From NCBI GenBank assembly GCA_003251955.1, contig QKDV01000246.1, positions 1 to 16,242 on the forward strand: 16,242 nucleotides of DNA, read 5' to 3'. The translations under genes and the position numbers were made by a program. Shown piece after piece: positions 1-7,280 of this stretch; the stretch's first letter is position 1; each line of letters opens with the position of its first letter. Source of the stretch: Methanospirillum hungatei. Lineage in GTDB: Archaea > Halobacteriota > Methanomicrobia > Methanomicrobiales > Methanospirillaceae. The notes below the pieces were generated by a model. That model searched no databases. It saw only the letters and a program-made list of their open reading frames with translations, and had not been told where the DNA came from.

Positions 1-1100
1 TGAGGAGTTGCATACTGACGCAGTACACGGGTTAGAATCTCCCGCCGTTCTAAAAACGGCCGGTCAAGAAGTGTCTCACCATCAAGGTACAGGATATCAA
101 AAACATTGGGAACAAGACTAATTGCTTCCACTGCATCAGCAACATTGTGCTTACGCCTGAAGCGTTTCAGTACTGTCTGAAAGGGCATCGGCCTCCCGTC
201 ACTGATAGCAATAACTTCCCCATCAAGGATTAGATCATGATCCGTGGCAGAAAGCAGCATCGAGACTACATCAGGCAGGGATTCTGTTACATCTTCAAGC
301 CTTCGTGAGTACATCCGGGCTGTTGTTCCATGCTTATGAAACTGAAACCGTGCCCCGTCATACTTATATTCAACTGCTATGGTCCCGGCATCTGCGATAA
401 CCTCTGAAATGGTTCCCTGTCTTGCCAGCATCATCCGCACAGGATGGAATAACTGGAGTCTCACCTGTGATAGGGCACCTTCTCCCCTGGATGCAAGCAC
501 TGCAACCTCCCCCATATCATTGAGAACCTGCTGTGCATGTTCAACCAGATCAACATCAACATTGAAAGCCTTGGCAATCGCATCACGGAGGTTTCCCTCG
601 CCCACCCCTATCCTCATGTCATCAAGTAGAATCCCGGTGATATAATGACCTTCAAGTGGTGTGGCAACAGAAAACAACCGCTGGATGATCCGGAGTCGTT
701 CCTTTTGAGACTTGCCCCCTTCAGCCCTAGCGATCGCCTCAAGCGAAGAATATACTTCAGCAAGGGTTAATTCTTCAGAAAAGAACGAAGTCTGTGATTT
801 GCTGGCAAGCATCTCCTCTACTGCTGTGCCAAGATCACCTACTGAATTGAGAGTTGATATGACCTTTTCACGGTTTCTACCAGTCACATAGGCAACTGAT
901 TCATAGAGCAGACTAGGACCAATCCCAAGTTTCAACGGACTCCAGTCAGGGAAGGGTTTGCCAAGAATAAGCCGTACAAAAAGTGGGAGATCATTTTCAT
1001 CAAGCTCCGGTAATGCAGAGCTCAAAAGATTAATGGTATCAAGTCTGCCCCTGACCCCTTCAATAGTTTTGCATAGTTTGGCAAAAGTCTCAAAGTTCAT
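1..1100 (-). CDS. lig: ATP-dependent DNA ligase, archaeal type (3' end cut by window)
   Basis: Seals nicks in duplex DNA through an enzyme-AMP intermediate during replication and repair. Reading leftward from the ATG, 366 codons are present without a stop; family members are usually about 550 residues, so the OB-fold part of the C terminus lies outside the window. The first ~210 residues match the helical N-terminal DNA-binding domain of archaeal/eukaryotic ligase I enzymes. The nucleotidyltransferase domain follows, with motif I EYKYDGAR carrying the expected AMP-accepting lysine (about residue 246), then LDGEVIAI near 290-298 and VFDILYLDGE near 331-339. The ATG lies nine bases after the stop of the metallo-hydrolase gene, so the two are probably co-transcribed. 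The start fits the usual N terminus (MNFETFAKLC...) although no strong ribosome site is visible. Family assignment is firm. Confidence 0.95.
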   Translation of the reverse strand, partial: MNFETFAKLCKTIEGVRGRLDTINLLSSALPELDENDLPLFVRLILGKPFPDWSPLKLGIGPSLLYESVAYVTGRNREKVISTLNSVGDLGTAVEEMLASKSQTSFFSEELTLAEVYSSLEAIARAEGGKSQKERLRIIQRLFSVATPLEGHYITGILLDDMRIGVGEGNLRDAIAKAFNVDVDLVEHAQQVLNDMGEVAVLASRGEGALSQVRLQLFHPVRMMLARQGTISEVIADAGTIAVEYKYDGARFQFHKHGTTARMYSRRLEDVTESLPDVVSMLLSATDHDLILDGEVIAISDGRPMPFQTVLKRFRRKHNVADAVEAISLVPNVFDILYLDGETLLDRPFLERREILTRVLRQYATP

Positions 1101-1109
1101 ATGCCACGC

Positions 1110-1967
1110 TCACAGATTGAACCTGTACCGCCAGCATTCATCAGTACAGATCTCACGACACGATCCCTTCATCTTCCTTACCGGGGCCTTCTCATTCAGA
1201 TCAATAGTGGAGGCAGCAAAGATCTCCACTGATTCAGCATGGAGTGAAAGCCCCTCCTGGGCAGTTGAAAGGGCAAGAGAAGGCTCGTTGTTCTCTTCAG
1301 ACAAATGTGCTAAAATTGCCAAGTGGATAGAGTCACCAAGTTCCCGGAGTACAGCTGCAGCATCATGGTTTGAAAGATGACCACGATTTCCTGAAATCCG
1401 ACGTTTGAGAAATTCCGGATACGGGCCTGACCTGAGCATATCAGGGCAGTGATTTGACTCAAGAATCACCCCGTCTGCACGGGATATCACCGACATCATG
1501 CTCTCAGTCACAATCCCTGTATCTGTACAATAGCAGAGCCGGGTAGATCCCTCACTGATCAGGTATCCACACGGTTCGGTCGCATCATGAGAGACTGCAA
1601 ATGGCTCGACCTGAAAGTCTCCGATCTTGTATTGTGATCCGGGTTTGACCGTCTGTACTGGGAAACGGACAGGACCGGTTCGTTGCCTGAGAAATGCATC
1701 CATCGTACCAACCGTACCATATACCGGTTTTTTGAGTTTATTCCCAACAGCGGCTAGACCCTTGATGTGATCTCCATGCTCATGCGTGACAAGGATTCCC
1801 TCTACCTTATCAGCACAACCACCGGATTCACCAAGTCGTCCCTGTTTCGTTTTAGTCCCAAGGAGCTCTTTGGCTGAGCGGCCAGCATCAACAAGAAGAG
1901 CGCACCCATCACTCTCAATGTATACACAATTGCCCTTGCTTCCACTTGCAAGGACTGATATCTCCAT
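1110..1967 (-). CDS. Metallo-beta-lactamase-fold hydrolase (YycJ/WalJ-like)
   Basis: A 285-residue cytoplasmic metallo-hydrolase; the exact substrate is unknown. The N terminus MEISVLASGSKGNC is typical of the YycJ-like branch, in which a role in nucleic-acid processing has been suggested. Visible metal ligands are THEHGDH (residues 61-67), SHD near 126-128, the aspartate in CYCTDTG (149), and later histidines in RGHLSNHD (197) and LAHLSEENNEP (221). An in-frame GTG 24 codons upstream exists, but the family start is the ATG chosen here. The last ~30 residues run past the usual end and carry C-x3-C-x3-C (residues 270, 274, 278), which is unusual. It is the first gene of a probable two-gene unit with DNA ligase, which loosely supports a DNA-related role. 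Confidence 0.85.
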   Translation of the reverse strand: MEISVLASGSKGNCVYIESDGCALLVDAGRSAKELLGTKTKQGRLGESGGCADKVEGILVTHEHGDHIKGLAAVGNKLKKPVYGTVGTMDAFLRQRTGPVRFPVQTVKPGSQYKIGDFQVEPFAVSHDATEPCGYLISEGSTRLCYCTDTGIVTESMMSVISRADGVILESNHCPDMLRSGPYPEFLKRRISGNRGHLSNHDAAAVLRELGDSIHLAILAHLSEENNEPSLALSTAQEGLSLHAESVEIFAASTIDLNEKAPVRKMKGSCREICTDECWRYRFNL

Positions 1968-2090
1968 AATCTGATCATTTGCCCGGAGAGGGCATAAAAT
2001 CAGAGTACCGATACAGATTATCTTTTCACAGGTGCCCACTTTTTCTTCATTAAAAGTGAATTATTACCAATTCAACCAATTTTCCTTAAC

Positions 2091-2121
2091 GAGAAATATT
2101 GAGAATATAGAGAATATTGAG
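2091..2121. repeat. AT-rich tandem GAGAATAT(T/A) repeat, possible promoter region
   Basis: Three imperfect copies of a 9-10 base unit (GAGAAATATT, GAGAATATA, GAGAATATT) lie head to tail in the gap between the divergent metallo-hydrolase and lipoprotein genes. The AT-rich cores could serve as TATA-like elements for the rightward gene whose likely ATG is at 2149, at a suitable distance for a short leader. The repeat itself is seen directly; the promoter role is inference. No longer array and no spacer pattern exist, so it is not a CRISPR. Confidence 0.4.
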
Positions 2122-2148
2122 GGTATCTTTAACTAACACTCTCTCTTC

Positions 2149-2193
2149 ATGTATCGGCTGGTGTTTTATTTACGAAACATAATGCAAGTGTAA
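2149..2193 (+). other. Displaced 5' end of lipoprotein gene (likely frameshift)
   Basis: An ATG here opens a 14-codon frame reading MYRLVFYLRNIMQV followed by TAA. It looks like the positively charged n-region of a signal peptide. The next reading frame, with no standard start codon of its own until a TTG at 2217, continues with SVIYVIAILGLLFMATM and then the lipobox ICGC. One extra base near 2186-2189 (for instance GCAAAGTG in place of GCAAGTG) would join the two into a complete lipoprotein signal sequence. It could be a sequencing or assembly error, a real inactivating deletion, or programmed frameshifting. Confidence 0.6.
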
Positions 2194-2216
2194 TTTATGT
2201 AATTGCAATCCTTGGA

Positions 2217-2666
2217 TTGCTCTTTATGGCAACCATGATCTGTGGATGTACAAGCTCAGACAACTCCTCTGTTCAGTCAAAAACTACCTCCACACCAACA
2301 ACTGCCCCGGTGAAGACCGCTGCAATCACCTCTGTCCCTACTGTAGAACAGACTGTGAAGGCTCCGGTAAACCAGACAACAGTGGCCTCTCCTGCAGAAG
2401 CAAAAGAAGCACCAAAGACCACAAATGTCTCATCATCAAATGCATCATCTTCTGCATCAACATCTGCAGTAACTGTGACCAGAGAAAAATCAGTCGCAAA
2501 TGATACAACAACGGTAAAAACTACCGTATCAGTATCAAAACAGACTGTGAAAGAAGATGGAGCAAACCAATCAGAGACCTCATCAGAGTCTACAAGCGCA
2601 ACCTCGTCAAATGCAACCCAGGTAAATTCACCTGAAACTTCATCAAACAAGACTGCGACACTCTGA
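2217..2666 (+). CDS. Ser/Thr-rich secreted lipoprotein, unknown function
   Basis: Only the TTG given here is an in-frame standard start, but the coding frame stays open back to 2133 and the hydrophobic stretch VIYVIAILGLLFMATM precedes it, so the true gene probably starts at 2149 through a one-base frame change. After the lipobox MICGC the mature part is about 140 residues, made almost entirely of Ser, Thr, Ala, Val, Asn, Lys and Glu, with no recognisable domain and no cysteine. Such mucin-like stretches are typical of extracytoplasmic stalks or O-glycosylated surface proteins in archaea. The frame ends cleanly before a hairpin/T-run terminator. It is convergent with the radical SAM gene. I do not recognise a family; function is unknown. 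Confidence 0.6.
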   Translation: MLFMATMICGCTSSDNSSVQSKTTSTPTTAPVKTAAITSVPTVEQTVKAPVNQTTVASPAEAKEAPKTTNVSSSNASSSASTSAVTVTREKSVANDTTTVKTTVSVSKQTVKEDGANQSETSSESTSATSSNATQVNSPETSSNKTATL

Positions 2667-2692
2667 ACTCAAATTATTTAGCATTAAAACCG

Positions 2693-2724
2693 GGCAGATC
2701 TGCCTCGGAAGAATACTTTTTTTT
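2693..2724 (+). terminator. Palindrome plus T-run terminator of lipoprotein gene
   Basis: A perfect 12-base palindrome GGCAGATCTGCC (2693-2704) sits 27 bases after the lipoprotein stop and is followed by an eight-T run at 2717-2724. Archaeal RNA polymerase terminates at U-tracts, so this is a reasonable rightward terminator. Confidence 0.55.
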
Positions 2725-2757
2725 AAAAAAGTATGCGAGATCAAGGAATAATCTCGC
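2725..2757 (-). terminator. Intrinsic-type terminator overlapping radical SAM stop codon
   Basis: Read leftward, the perfect stem GCGAGAT/ATCTCGC (2735-2741 and 2751-2757, loop of nine) spans the end and TGA stop of the radical SAM gene and is followed by ATAC and then a run of six T (2725-2730). Together with the rightward element beside it, it separates two convergent genes. Confidence 0.6.
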
Positions 2758-3859
2758 ATCCATTGTATTTCTCATGTGCAAAATCTTCCATGGTTATAAT
2801 GCCGGTGTCAAGTAGACACCGTATCCGGGGAAGCAACCCTGATAATATCCTAAATAACTCCCTGACTGAATTGCAGACCTGTTCGCGTCCTTCCGGCGGC
2901 CATGGTTCAAGAATTGCAGAGTAGAGGCATCTTCCCCCACAGAGATCGCGAATGTCACAAGTCTGACAGGATCCGGGGACTGGAATGTCTGGAAGAGTCC
3001 TGATATCTGAAGTTGATATCGTTCCTAGGTAATAATCTGCCATCCCAACCATAATCGGGCAGGGTGAAATCTGTCCATTTGTAAGAACGGTGTAATTTGC
3101 ATAACCTGATCCACACCTGAGCCGTGAACTTCTGCCGAGAAGTAGATCCTCAACCGGGTCTATGAAAGGGTACCATTTCTCAACTACACCGGTATGTTCC
3201 ATCCGTGACACCCATTCTTCTGCCAACTTCCTGATGCCTGGGAGATATGATTTTTCAGCCCATTCTTTGAATGAACGGATCTGAAAATCATTCCAGAAGT
3301 TGGCATCAATCTGCCAGTGAATAGAGGAGAATGAATAACCGGAATTTCTGGAAAGATGAAGAACTGAACTCAGGATATCAACCTGCTCGTGAACCGTCAT
3401 CCTCGCGATTATCTCACCCACAAATCCATTCGCAAGAATATGCTGAATGTTGATCATCACTCTTTGATACGTACCAGAACCACGGCCAGAATCGGTTGTC
3501 TCTTCATTACCATCGATAGAAATCAGGATCGTCTCAAACCTATTGACTATTTCAGAAGGGAGTCTGTGAAGAAGAAGTCCGTTCGTCTGGATCATGAAAC
3601 GGGTGTTTGGGAGATCCCCCATAATCCTGATGATAAGATCGCGACGAAGGGTGGGTTCTCCACCGATAAAGGTGACAACAACCTCAGGATCCCGGGAGAG
3701 AAATGAGTAAAGATCTGATAGGTCATAGGTGACATCAACCGGGATATCCGCATCTATCGAGATCTCATCACGTTCAAGTTCAGGAGTATCGAAGATCTTC
3801 CCACGACAATAATTACAAGAGAGATTGCATGAGTCTGTTAGAAAGAGATGAATATACAC
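2741..3859 (-). CDS. Radical SAM/SPASM domain protein, probable peptide-modifying enzyme
   Basis: A 372-residue cytoplasmic enzyme expected to bind three [4Fe-4S] clusters. The radical SAM site is C11-x3-C15-x2-C18, followed by GGEPT (66-70), which contacts the SAM methionyl group. The C-terminal SPASM domain has the full seven-cysteine pattern: C249, G262, C267, then C298-x2-C301-x5-C307-x3-C311, then C329. It resembles archaeal SPASM proteins described as putative peptide-modifying enzymes (from memory the AF0577 and Mhun_1560 groups); subgroup placement is uncertain. SPASM enzymes commonly act on ribosomal peptides or on proteins, but no precursor peptide ORF was seen on either side. The start is a GTG; an AGGA a few bases upstream and a palindromic AT-rich element support it. 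A heme-maturation or quinohemoprotein-type role is an alternative. Confidence 0.85.
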   Translation of the reverse strand: MYIHLFLTDSCNLSCNYCRGKIFDTPELERDEISIDADIPVDVTYDLSDLYSFLSRDPEVVVTFIGGEPTLRRDLIIRIMGDLPNTRFMIQTNGLLLHRLPSEIVNRFETILISIDGNEETTDSGRGSGTYQRVMINIQHILANGFVGEIIARMTVHEQVDILSSVLHLSRNSGYSFSSIHWQIDANFWNDFQIRSFKEWAEKSYLPGIRKLAEEWVSRMEHTGVVEKWYPFIDPVEDLLLGRSSRLRCGSGYANYTVLTNGQISPCPIMVGMADYYLGTISTSDIRTLPDIPVPGSCQTCDIRDLCGGRCLYSAILEPWPPEGREQVCNSVRELFRILSGLLPRIRCLLDTGIITMEDFAHEKYNGCEIIP

Positions 3860-3887
3860 ACAGATCCTATAGAATTTTACATGATTC

Positions 3888-3901
3888 TGATATGAATATC
3901 A
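3888..3901. promoter_or_regulatory. 14-base palindrome in radical SAM/receiver divergent promoter
   Basis: TGATATGAATATCA is a perfect inverted repeat (TGATAT, two-base centre, ATATCA) about 35 bases upstream of the GTG of the radical SAM gene. Its position matches where an archaeal TATA box would be, so a protein bound here could block that promoter. Site seen directly; role inferred. Confidence 0.35.
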
Positions 3902-3981
3902 CTGCCTGATCTTGTTCAACAGGGATACCATATTCACAAATGAGATATGGGGGTATGCTCATACATACCAGCACATCTTTC

Positions 3982-4365
3982 ATGACTCATCGAATTCTTC
4001 TCCTTGATGACGAGCCTGCCATCTGTGAGATAACCTCAATATTATTAAAAAAACTCGGCTATGATGCAGTCATCACAAGCAAAGGAGAAGATACAATTGA
4101 AACATACCGGCTTGCTCTGAATCAGGGGGCACGCTTTGATGTTGTTATATTAGACCTCTCTATTCCAGGCGGTCTGGGGGGCAGGGAGGTAATTTCTGCC
4201 TTACATGAAATGGACCCTGGCGTTACCGCACTTGTGTCAAGTGGCGATGCGAATGATCCAGCCGTAGCTCAATTCAGGGATTTCGGGTTTACTGGTGTTC
4301 TCATGAAACCATACACAAAAGCAGTTCTTGACGCAACCATCAGATCTTTCATCAATTCTGAATAA
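3982..4365 (+). CDS. Single-domain response regulator (CheY-like receiver)
   Basis: A 127-residue protein made of one receiver domain, which takes a phosphoryl group from a histidine kinase. The acidic pair D9-D10 (ILLLDDE), phospho-acceptor D58 (FDVVILDLSIPGG), the Ser/Thr switch near ALVSSGD and the conserved lysine in LMKPYT are all present, so it should be active. No output domain and no kinase gene are in the window, so the partner is elsewhere. The ATG chosen gives the usual receiver N terminus; two earlier in-frame ATGs (3940, 3955) would add 14 or 9 residues, and the one at 3955 has a G-rich stretch just before it. It is divergent from the radical SAM gene and stands upstream of the tungstate operon without clear linkage. 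Confidence 0.9.
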   Translation: MTHRILLLDDEPAICEITSILLKKLGYDAVITSKGEDTIETYRLALNQGARFDVVILDLSIPGGLGGREVISALHEMDPGVTALVSSGDANDPAVAQFRDFGFTGVLMKPYTKAVLDATIRSFINSE

Positions 4366-4513
4366 TCTAACTTCAATTTTTAGTTTTTCTGATTTTATCC
4401 AGCATCCATTAACCAATTGAAATAACAAATGAAATAGCACATGCCAATCCAAATTTCCGGTTCCACCGAAATTAATCAGAAATATATTATAGAACGGAGG
4501 AACGTATAGATGT
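4366..4513 (+). promoter_or_regulatory. Leader and promoter region of the tungstate operon
   Basis: The gap holds several signals. A tandem 12-base direct repeat (TGAAATAACAAA then TGAAATAGCACA, 4418-4441, 10 of 12 identical) is followed by an imperfect inverted repeat (AATTTCCGG at 4452-4460 and CCGAAATT at 4465-4472). Next comes an AT-rich TATA-like element AAATATATTATAG (about 4480-4492) and a strong ribosome site GGAGG (4496-4500). A transcript started about 25 bases after this TATA element would begin near 4510 and lack the GGAGG, so either the promoter lies further upstream or the GGAGG is not used. The repeats are plausible operators for a metal-oxyanion regulator. All roles are inferred. 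Confidence 0.45.
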
Positions 4514-5452
4514 ATGATGAGACGAGCATTGATGGTAACCTTACTGTTCATCGCTGCACTGCTCTTATGTAGCTCTGCAGTATCAGCAGAAAAGGTCAAG
4601 GATCTCACCGGAGACCACTCCGCTGACCGCCTTTTAATCGGAACAACAACCAGTCTTGATGCAACAGGTGCACTTGACGAACTCTCACAGAAATTCAAGG
4701 ATGAGAACAACATCACTGTTGAATGGGTCGCGGTAGGAACCGGACAGGCACTTGGATACGGAAGGAGCGGCGATGTTGACCTTGTAATGGTGCACGACCG
4801 TGCAGCAGAAGACAAGTTCATTGACGAAGGATACGGACTTGACCGGCGGGTCTTTGCATCAAACTACTTCATGGTTGTAGGACCAAAGGATGACCCGGCA
4901 AACATCAAAGGGATGACTGCTTCAGAAGCATTCAAGGCAATTTCTGACGCGGCAAAGACCGACAACACAGTATCTTTCATTTCACGTGGAGATGGTTCAG
5001 GAACACACTCCCGCGAGAAACTTCTCTGGAAGGCAGCAGGCCTTAACTACGACTCTGATGTGAACACCTCTGCAGAACCCTGGTATTACTCTGCAGGAAC
5101 AGGTATGACACAGGTGCTCAACATGGCAAACGAAAAGAATGCCTACACCCTTGCTGACTCGGCAACCTGGAATACGGTTGAAGAAGATATGACCGAATTA
5201 CAGCCATACGTCACAGATGGTACAGATCTTCTGAACGTATACGCGGTCATAAGGGTCAATCCAGATAAGTTCCCGGATGTTGGAATCAATGTTGATGCTG
5301 GAAAGAAGTGGACCAATTTCATGATCAGTGATGATACCCAGCAATTCTTCACTGATTTTACAAAGGATGGGAAGACTCTCTTTATCCCTGCAAAAGGTGA
5401 CGCAGCAACCCTGAACGTCACCGAAGAAGAGATCTCAGCTCCGGTAGAGTAA
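4514..5452 (+). CDS. tupA: Tungstate ABC transporter, substrate-binding protein TupA
   Basis: A 312-residue extracytoplasmic protein that captures tungstate (possibly molybdate) and delivers it to the TupB permease. A signal peptide with RR, a hydrophobic core and a likely cleavage after AVSA (about residue 25) is clear. Diagnostic TupA blocks are TTTSLDATG (44-52), VAVGTGQALGYGRSGDVD (72-89), SRGDGSGTHSREK (157-169) and YTLADSATW (211-219); the first and third carry oxyanion-binding Thr/Ser residues. This motif set separates TupA from ModA and WtpA. The start is the first of two adjacent ATGs, 13 bases after GGAGG. Another ATG at 4510 is closer to the ideal spacing but opens only a 20-codon frame. 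It is the first gene of the operon. Confidence 0.93.
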   Translation: MMRRALMVTLLFIAALLLCSSAVSAEKVKDLTGDHSADRLLIGTTTSLDATGALDELSQKFKDENNITVEWVAVGTGQALGYGRSGDVDLVMVHDRAAEDKFIDEGYGLDRRVFASNYFMVVGPKDDPANIKGMTASEAFKAISDAAKTDNTVSFISRGDGSGTHSREKLLWKAAGLNYDSDVNTSAEPWYYSAGTGMTQVLNMANEKNAYTLADSATWNTVEEDMTELQPYVTDGTDLLNVYAVIRVNPDKFPDVGINVDAGKKWTNFMISDDTQQFFTDFTKDGKTLFIPAKGDAATLNVTEEEISAPVE

Positions 5453-5489
5453 TCTCTACCTTGGGATACCTTTCTTTTCGTAAAGACAG

Positions 5490-6176
5490 ATGGATGACAT
5501 CGTTTCTATATTTGTCACCGCATTCTCCCTGATTACCACAGGGAATAGTGATGTTTGGGAGATTACGTCACGTACACTCCAAGTAACTTTCTCTTCAGTG
5601 CTCATCAGTACAGTTATTTCTCTCCCTCTTGGAACTGCAATCACGTTTAGAAATTTTAGAGGGAAAAAGACCCTTATTAACATAATTCAGACACTCTACG
5701 CTCTACCAACGGTGATTGTAGGGCTGGTCTGTTATATGCTCCTCTCGCGCACAGGACCACTTGGATATCTCGGATTCCTTTTCACACCAAACGGGATGAT
5801 ATTCGGTCAGACGATCCTCATCATTCCCATTATGACCGGGCTTACAATTGCTGCCCTACAGGCAATACCACCAACCATCACTGATACAATAAGATCACTA
5901 GGGGCCACGCGGATGCAGTTTCTGATAAGTCATATCAGGGAGGCACGGTTCACGATCATGGCTGCTGTTGTTATCGGCTTTTCACGTGCAATATCCGAAG
6001 TAGGGGCAGCGATCATGATAGGAGGGAATATCAGAGGGCACACAAGAGTTCTTACAACAGCCATCTCCCTCCAGACATCAATGGGTAATTTTGAACTCTC
6101 ACTTGCTCTTGGAATTATCCTTCTAGGTATTGCACTTGTGATTAACCTGTTTCTTGGAGCCTTGCAGCAGCGGTGA
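5490..6176 (+). CDS. tupB: Tungstate ABC transporter, permease TupB
   Basis: A 228-residue inner-membrane permease with about five hydrophobic segments. The cytoplasmic EAA-like loop that docks the ATPase is visible as DTIRSLGATRMQFLISHIRE (132-151), followed by FSRAISEVGAAIMIGGN (164-180), as usual for TupB/ModB-type permeases. It follows tupA by 37 bases and ends three bases before the ATPase start, so tight co-expression is expected. Length and motif order fit TupB. The first ATG after the gap is used, giving the normal short cytoplasmic lead MDDIVSIFVTAF. Confidence 0.92.
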   Translation: MDDIVSIFVTAFSLITTGNSDVWEITSRTLQVTFSSVLISTVISLPLGTAITFRNFRGKKTLINIIQTLYALPTVIVGLVCYMLLSRTGPLGYLGFLFTPNGMIFGQTILIIPIMTGLTIAALQAIPPTITDTIRSLGATRMQFLISHIREARFTIMAAVVIGFSRAISEVGAAIMIGGNIRGHTRVLTTAISLQTSMGNFELSLALGIILLGIALVINLFLGALQQR

Positions 6177-6179
6177 AGC

Positions 6180-7280
6180 ATGATCAGACTTGAACAAGTT
6201 TCACGAAAATTCGGGGAGAGGACGATTCTTACCGGAGTGAGTGGAGAGATCAGGAAAGGGGAAATTTTTACAATAATCGGGCCTTCGGGTCAGGGAAAGA
6301 CAACCCTGCTCAGACTGATCAACATGCTTGATACCCCGACAGAAGGGTCTATCTTCTTTGACGGAATCTCCCTACACGGTAGTGGGGATCAGGCAACATC
6401 CCTACGGAGACGGATGGGAATGGTCTTTCAGATACCGGCATCATTCCATGAGACTGTTTTTGAGAATATCGCTATAGGCCTCAAATACCGAAGGATCTCA
6501 AAAGACGAGATAAAACGGAGGGTGCTAGAAAAACTAAAAGAGATTGGGCTTGAAGGATACGAGAATCGTAAAGCCGGAACCCTATCTGGAGGAGAGATGC
6601 AGAGAGTCTCTCTTGCCAGGGTGATGGTTACTGAACCGGATCTCCTGCTCCTTGACGAGCCTACCGCTAACCTCGACCCGGTCTCCACAGCCAGAATTGA
6701 GGATCTGATAAGGCTATATAATAGGAAGTCAGGAACCACTGTAATCATGTCTTCCCATGACCTCTTCCAGGGGCAGCGTCTTGCAGATCGGATTGCTGTA
6801 ATGATGGAGGGCAGGTTTATTCAGACAGGGGAGACTATTGATGTCTTTTCACATCCATGCTCTGCAAAAGTTGCACGGTTTATCGGTATCTCTAACATTC
6901 TTCAGGGTAGGGTTATCGGGATCGAAGACGGTATATTATCTATAGATGTATCAGGAACTGTCATTCATGCTCTTGGAACTGCAGATAAAGAAATGGTGTC
7001 CGTTGCGATAAGACCTGAAGACATCACTTTGTATAATGAACCAGATGGGAAGATGAGTGCACGAAATGTCCTATATGGTAAGATTACAGGGATCAAACCA
7101 TTTGGAATAATCTGTCATGTGATGACAACCTGTGGAGAGATAACACTAGCTGTACAGGTCACATGGCAGTCGGTAAAGGAGATGAATCTCAAGGAGGGGC
7201 AGGAGATAATTCTCTCATTCAAAGCACCATCAGTCCATGTTATGCCACTTGATGAACATGAGACCTGCAGATCATGGTAA
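6180..7280 (+). CDS. tupC: Tungstate ABC transporter, ATP-binding protein TupC
   Basis: A 366-residue ATPase that drives import through TupB. Walker A is GPSGQGKT (34-41), the Q-loop glutamine is in MVFQIPASF (Q84), the signature is LSGGEMQR (135-142), Walker B is LLLLDEPTANLD (155-166) and the switch histidine is in SSHD (H193). After about residue 235 a second domain follows, with VAIRPEDITLY and a beta-rich end, of the TOBE/MOP-like kind that can bind oxyanions and regulate uptake (trans-inhibition) in related molybdate importers. The single-domain TupC of many bacteria is shorter, so the extra domain is notable. Its 3' end overlaps the start of the MOT1-like gene. Confidence 0.92.
   Translation: MIRLEQVSRKFGERTILTGVSGEIRKGEIFTIIGPSGQGKTTLLRLINMLDTPTEGSIFFDGISLHGSGDQATSLRRRMGMVFQIPASFHETVFENIAIGLKYRRISKDEIKRRVLEKLKEIGLEGYENRKAGTLSGGEMQRVSLARVMVTEPDLLLLDEPTANLDPVSTARIEDLIRLYNRKSGTTVIMSSHDLFQGQRLADRIAVMMEGRFIQTGETIDVFSHPCSAKVARFIGISNILQGRVIGIEDGILSIDVSGTVIHALGTADKEMVSVAIRPEDITLYNEPDGKMSARNVLYGKITGIKPFGIICHVMTTCGEITLAVQVTWQSVKEMNLKEGQEIILSFKAPSVHVMPLDEHETCRSW

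Noticed and set aside
1110..2039. A longer version of the metallo-hydrolase from a GTG at 2039
   Set aside because: The added 24 residues have no family match, and the ATG at 1967 gives the standard N terminus.
2091..2121. The AT-rich repeats as a CRISPR or minisatellite array
   Set aside because: Only about three 9-10 base copies without spacers; promoter-like composition is a simpler reading.
2273..2650. A 125-residue open frame antisense to the Ser/Thr-rich lipoprotein
   Set aside because: It is a composition shadow: repeated ACT/TCA-type codons read backwards as Val, Ser and Asp codons, with low complexity and no start signal.
3860..3940. Possible precursor peptide for the radical SAM enzyme
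   Set aside because: Only frames of 4-10 codons (such as MVSLLNKIRQ on the minus strand) exist; none looks like a leader plus core peptide.
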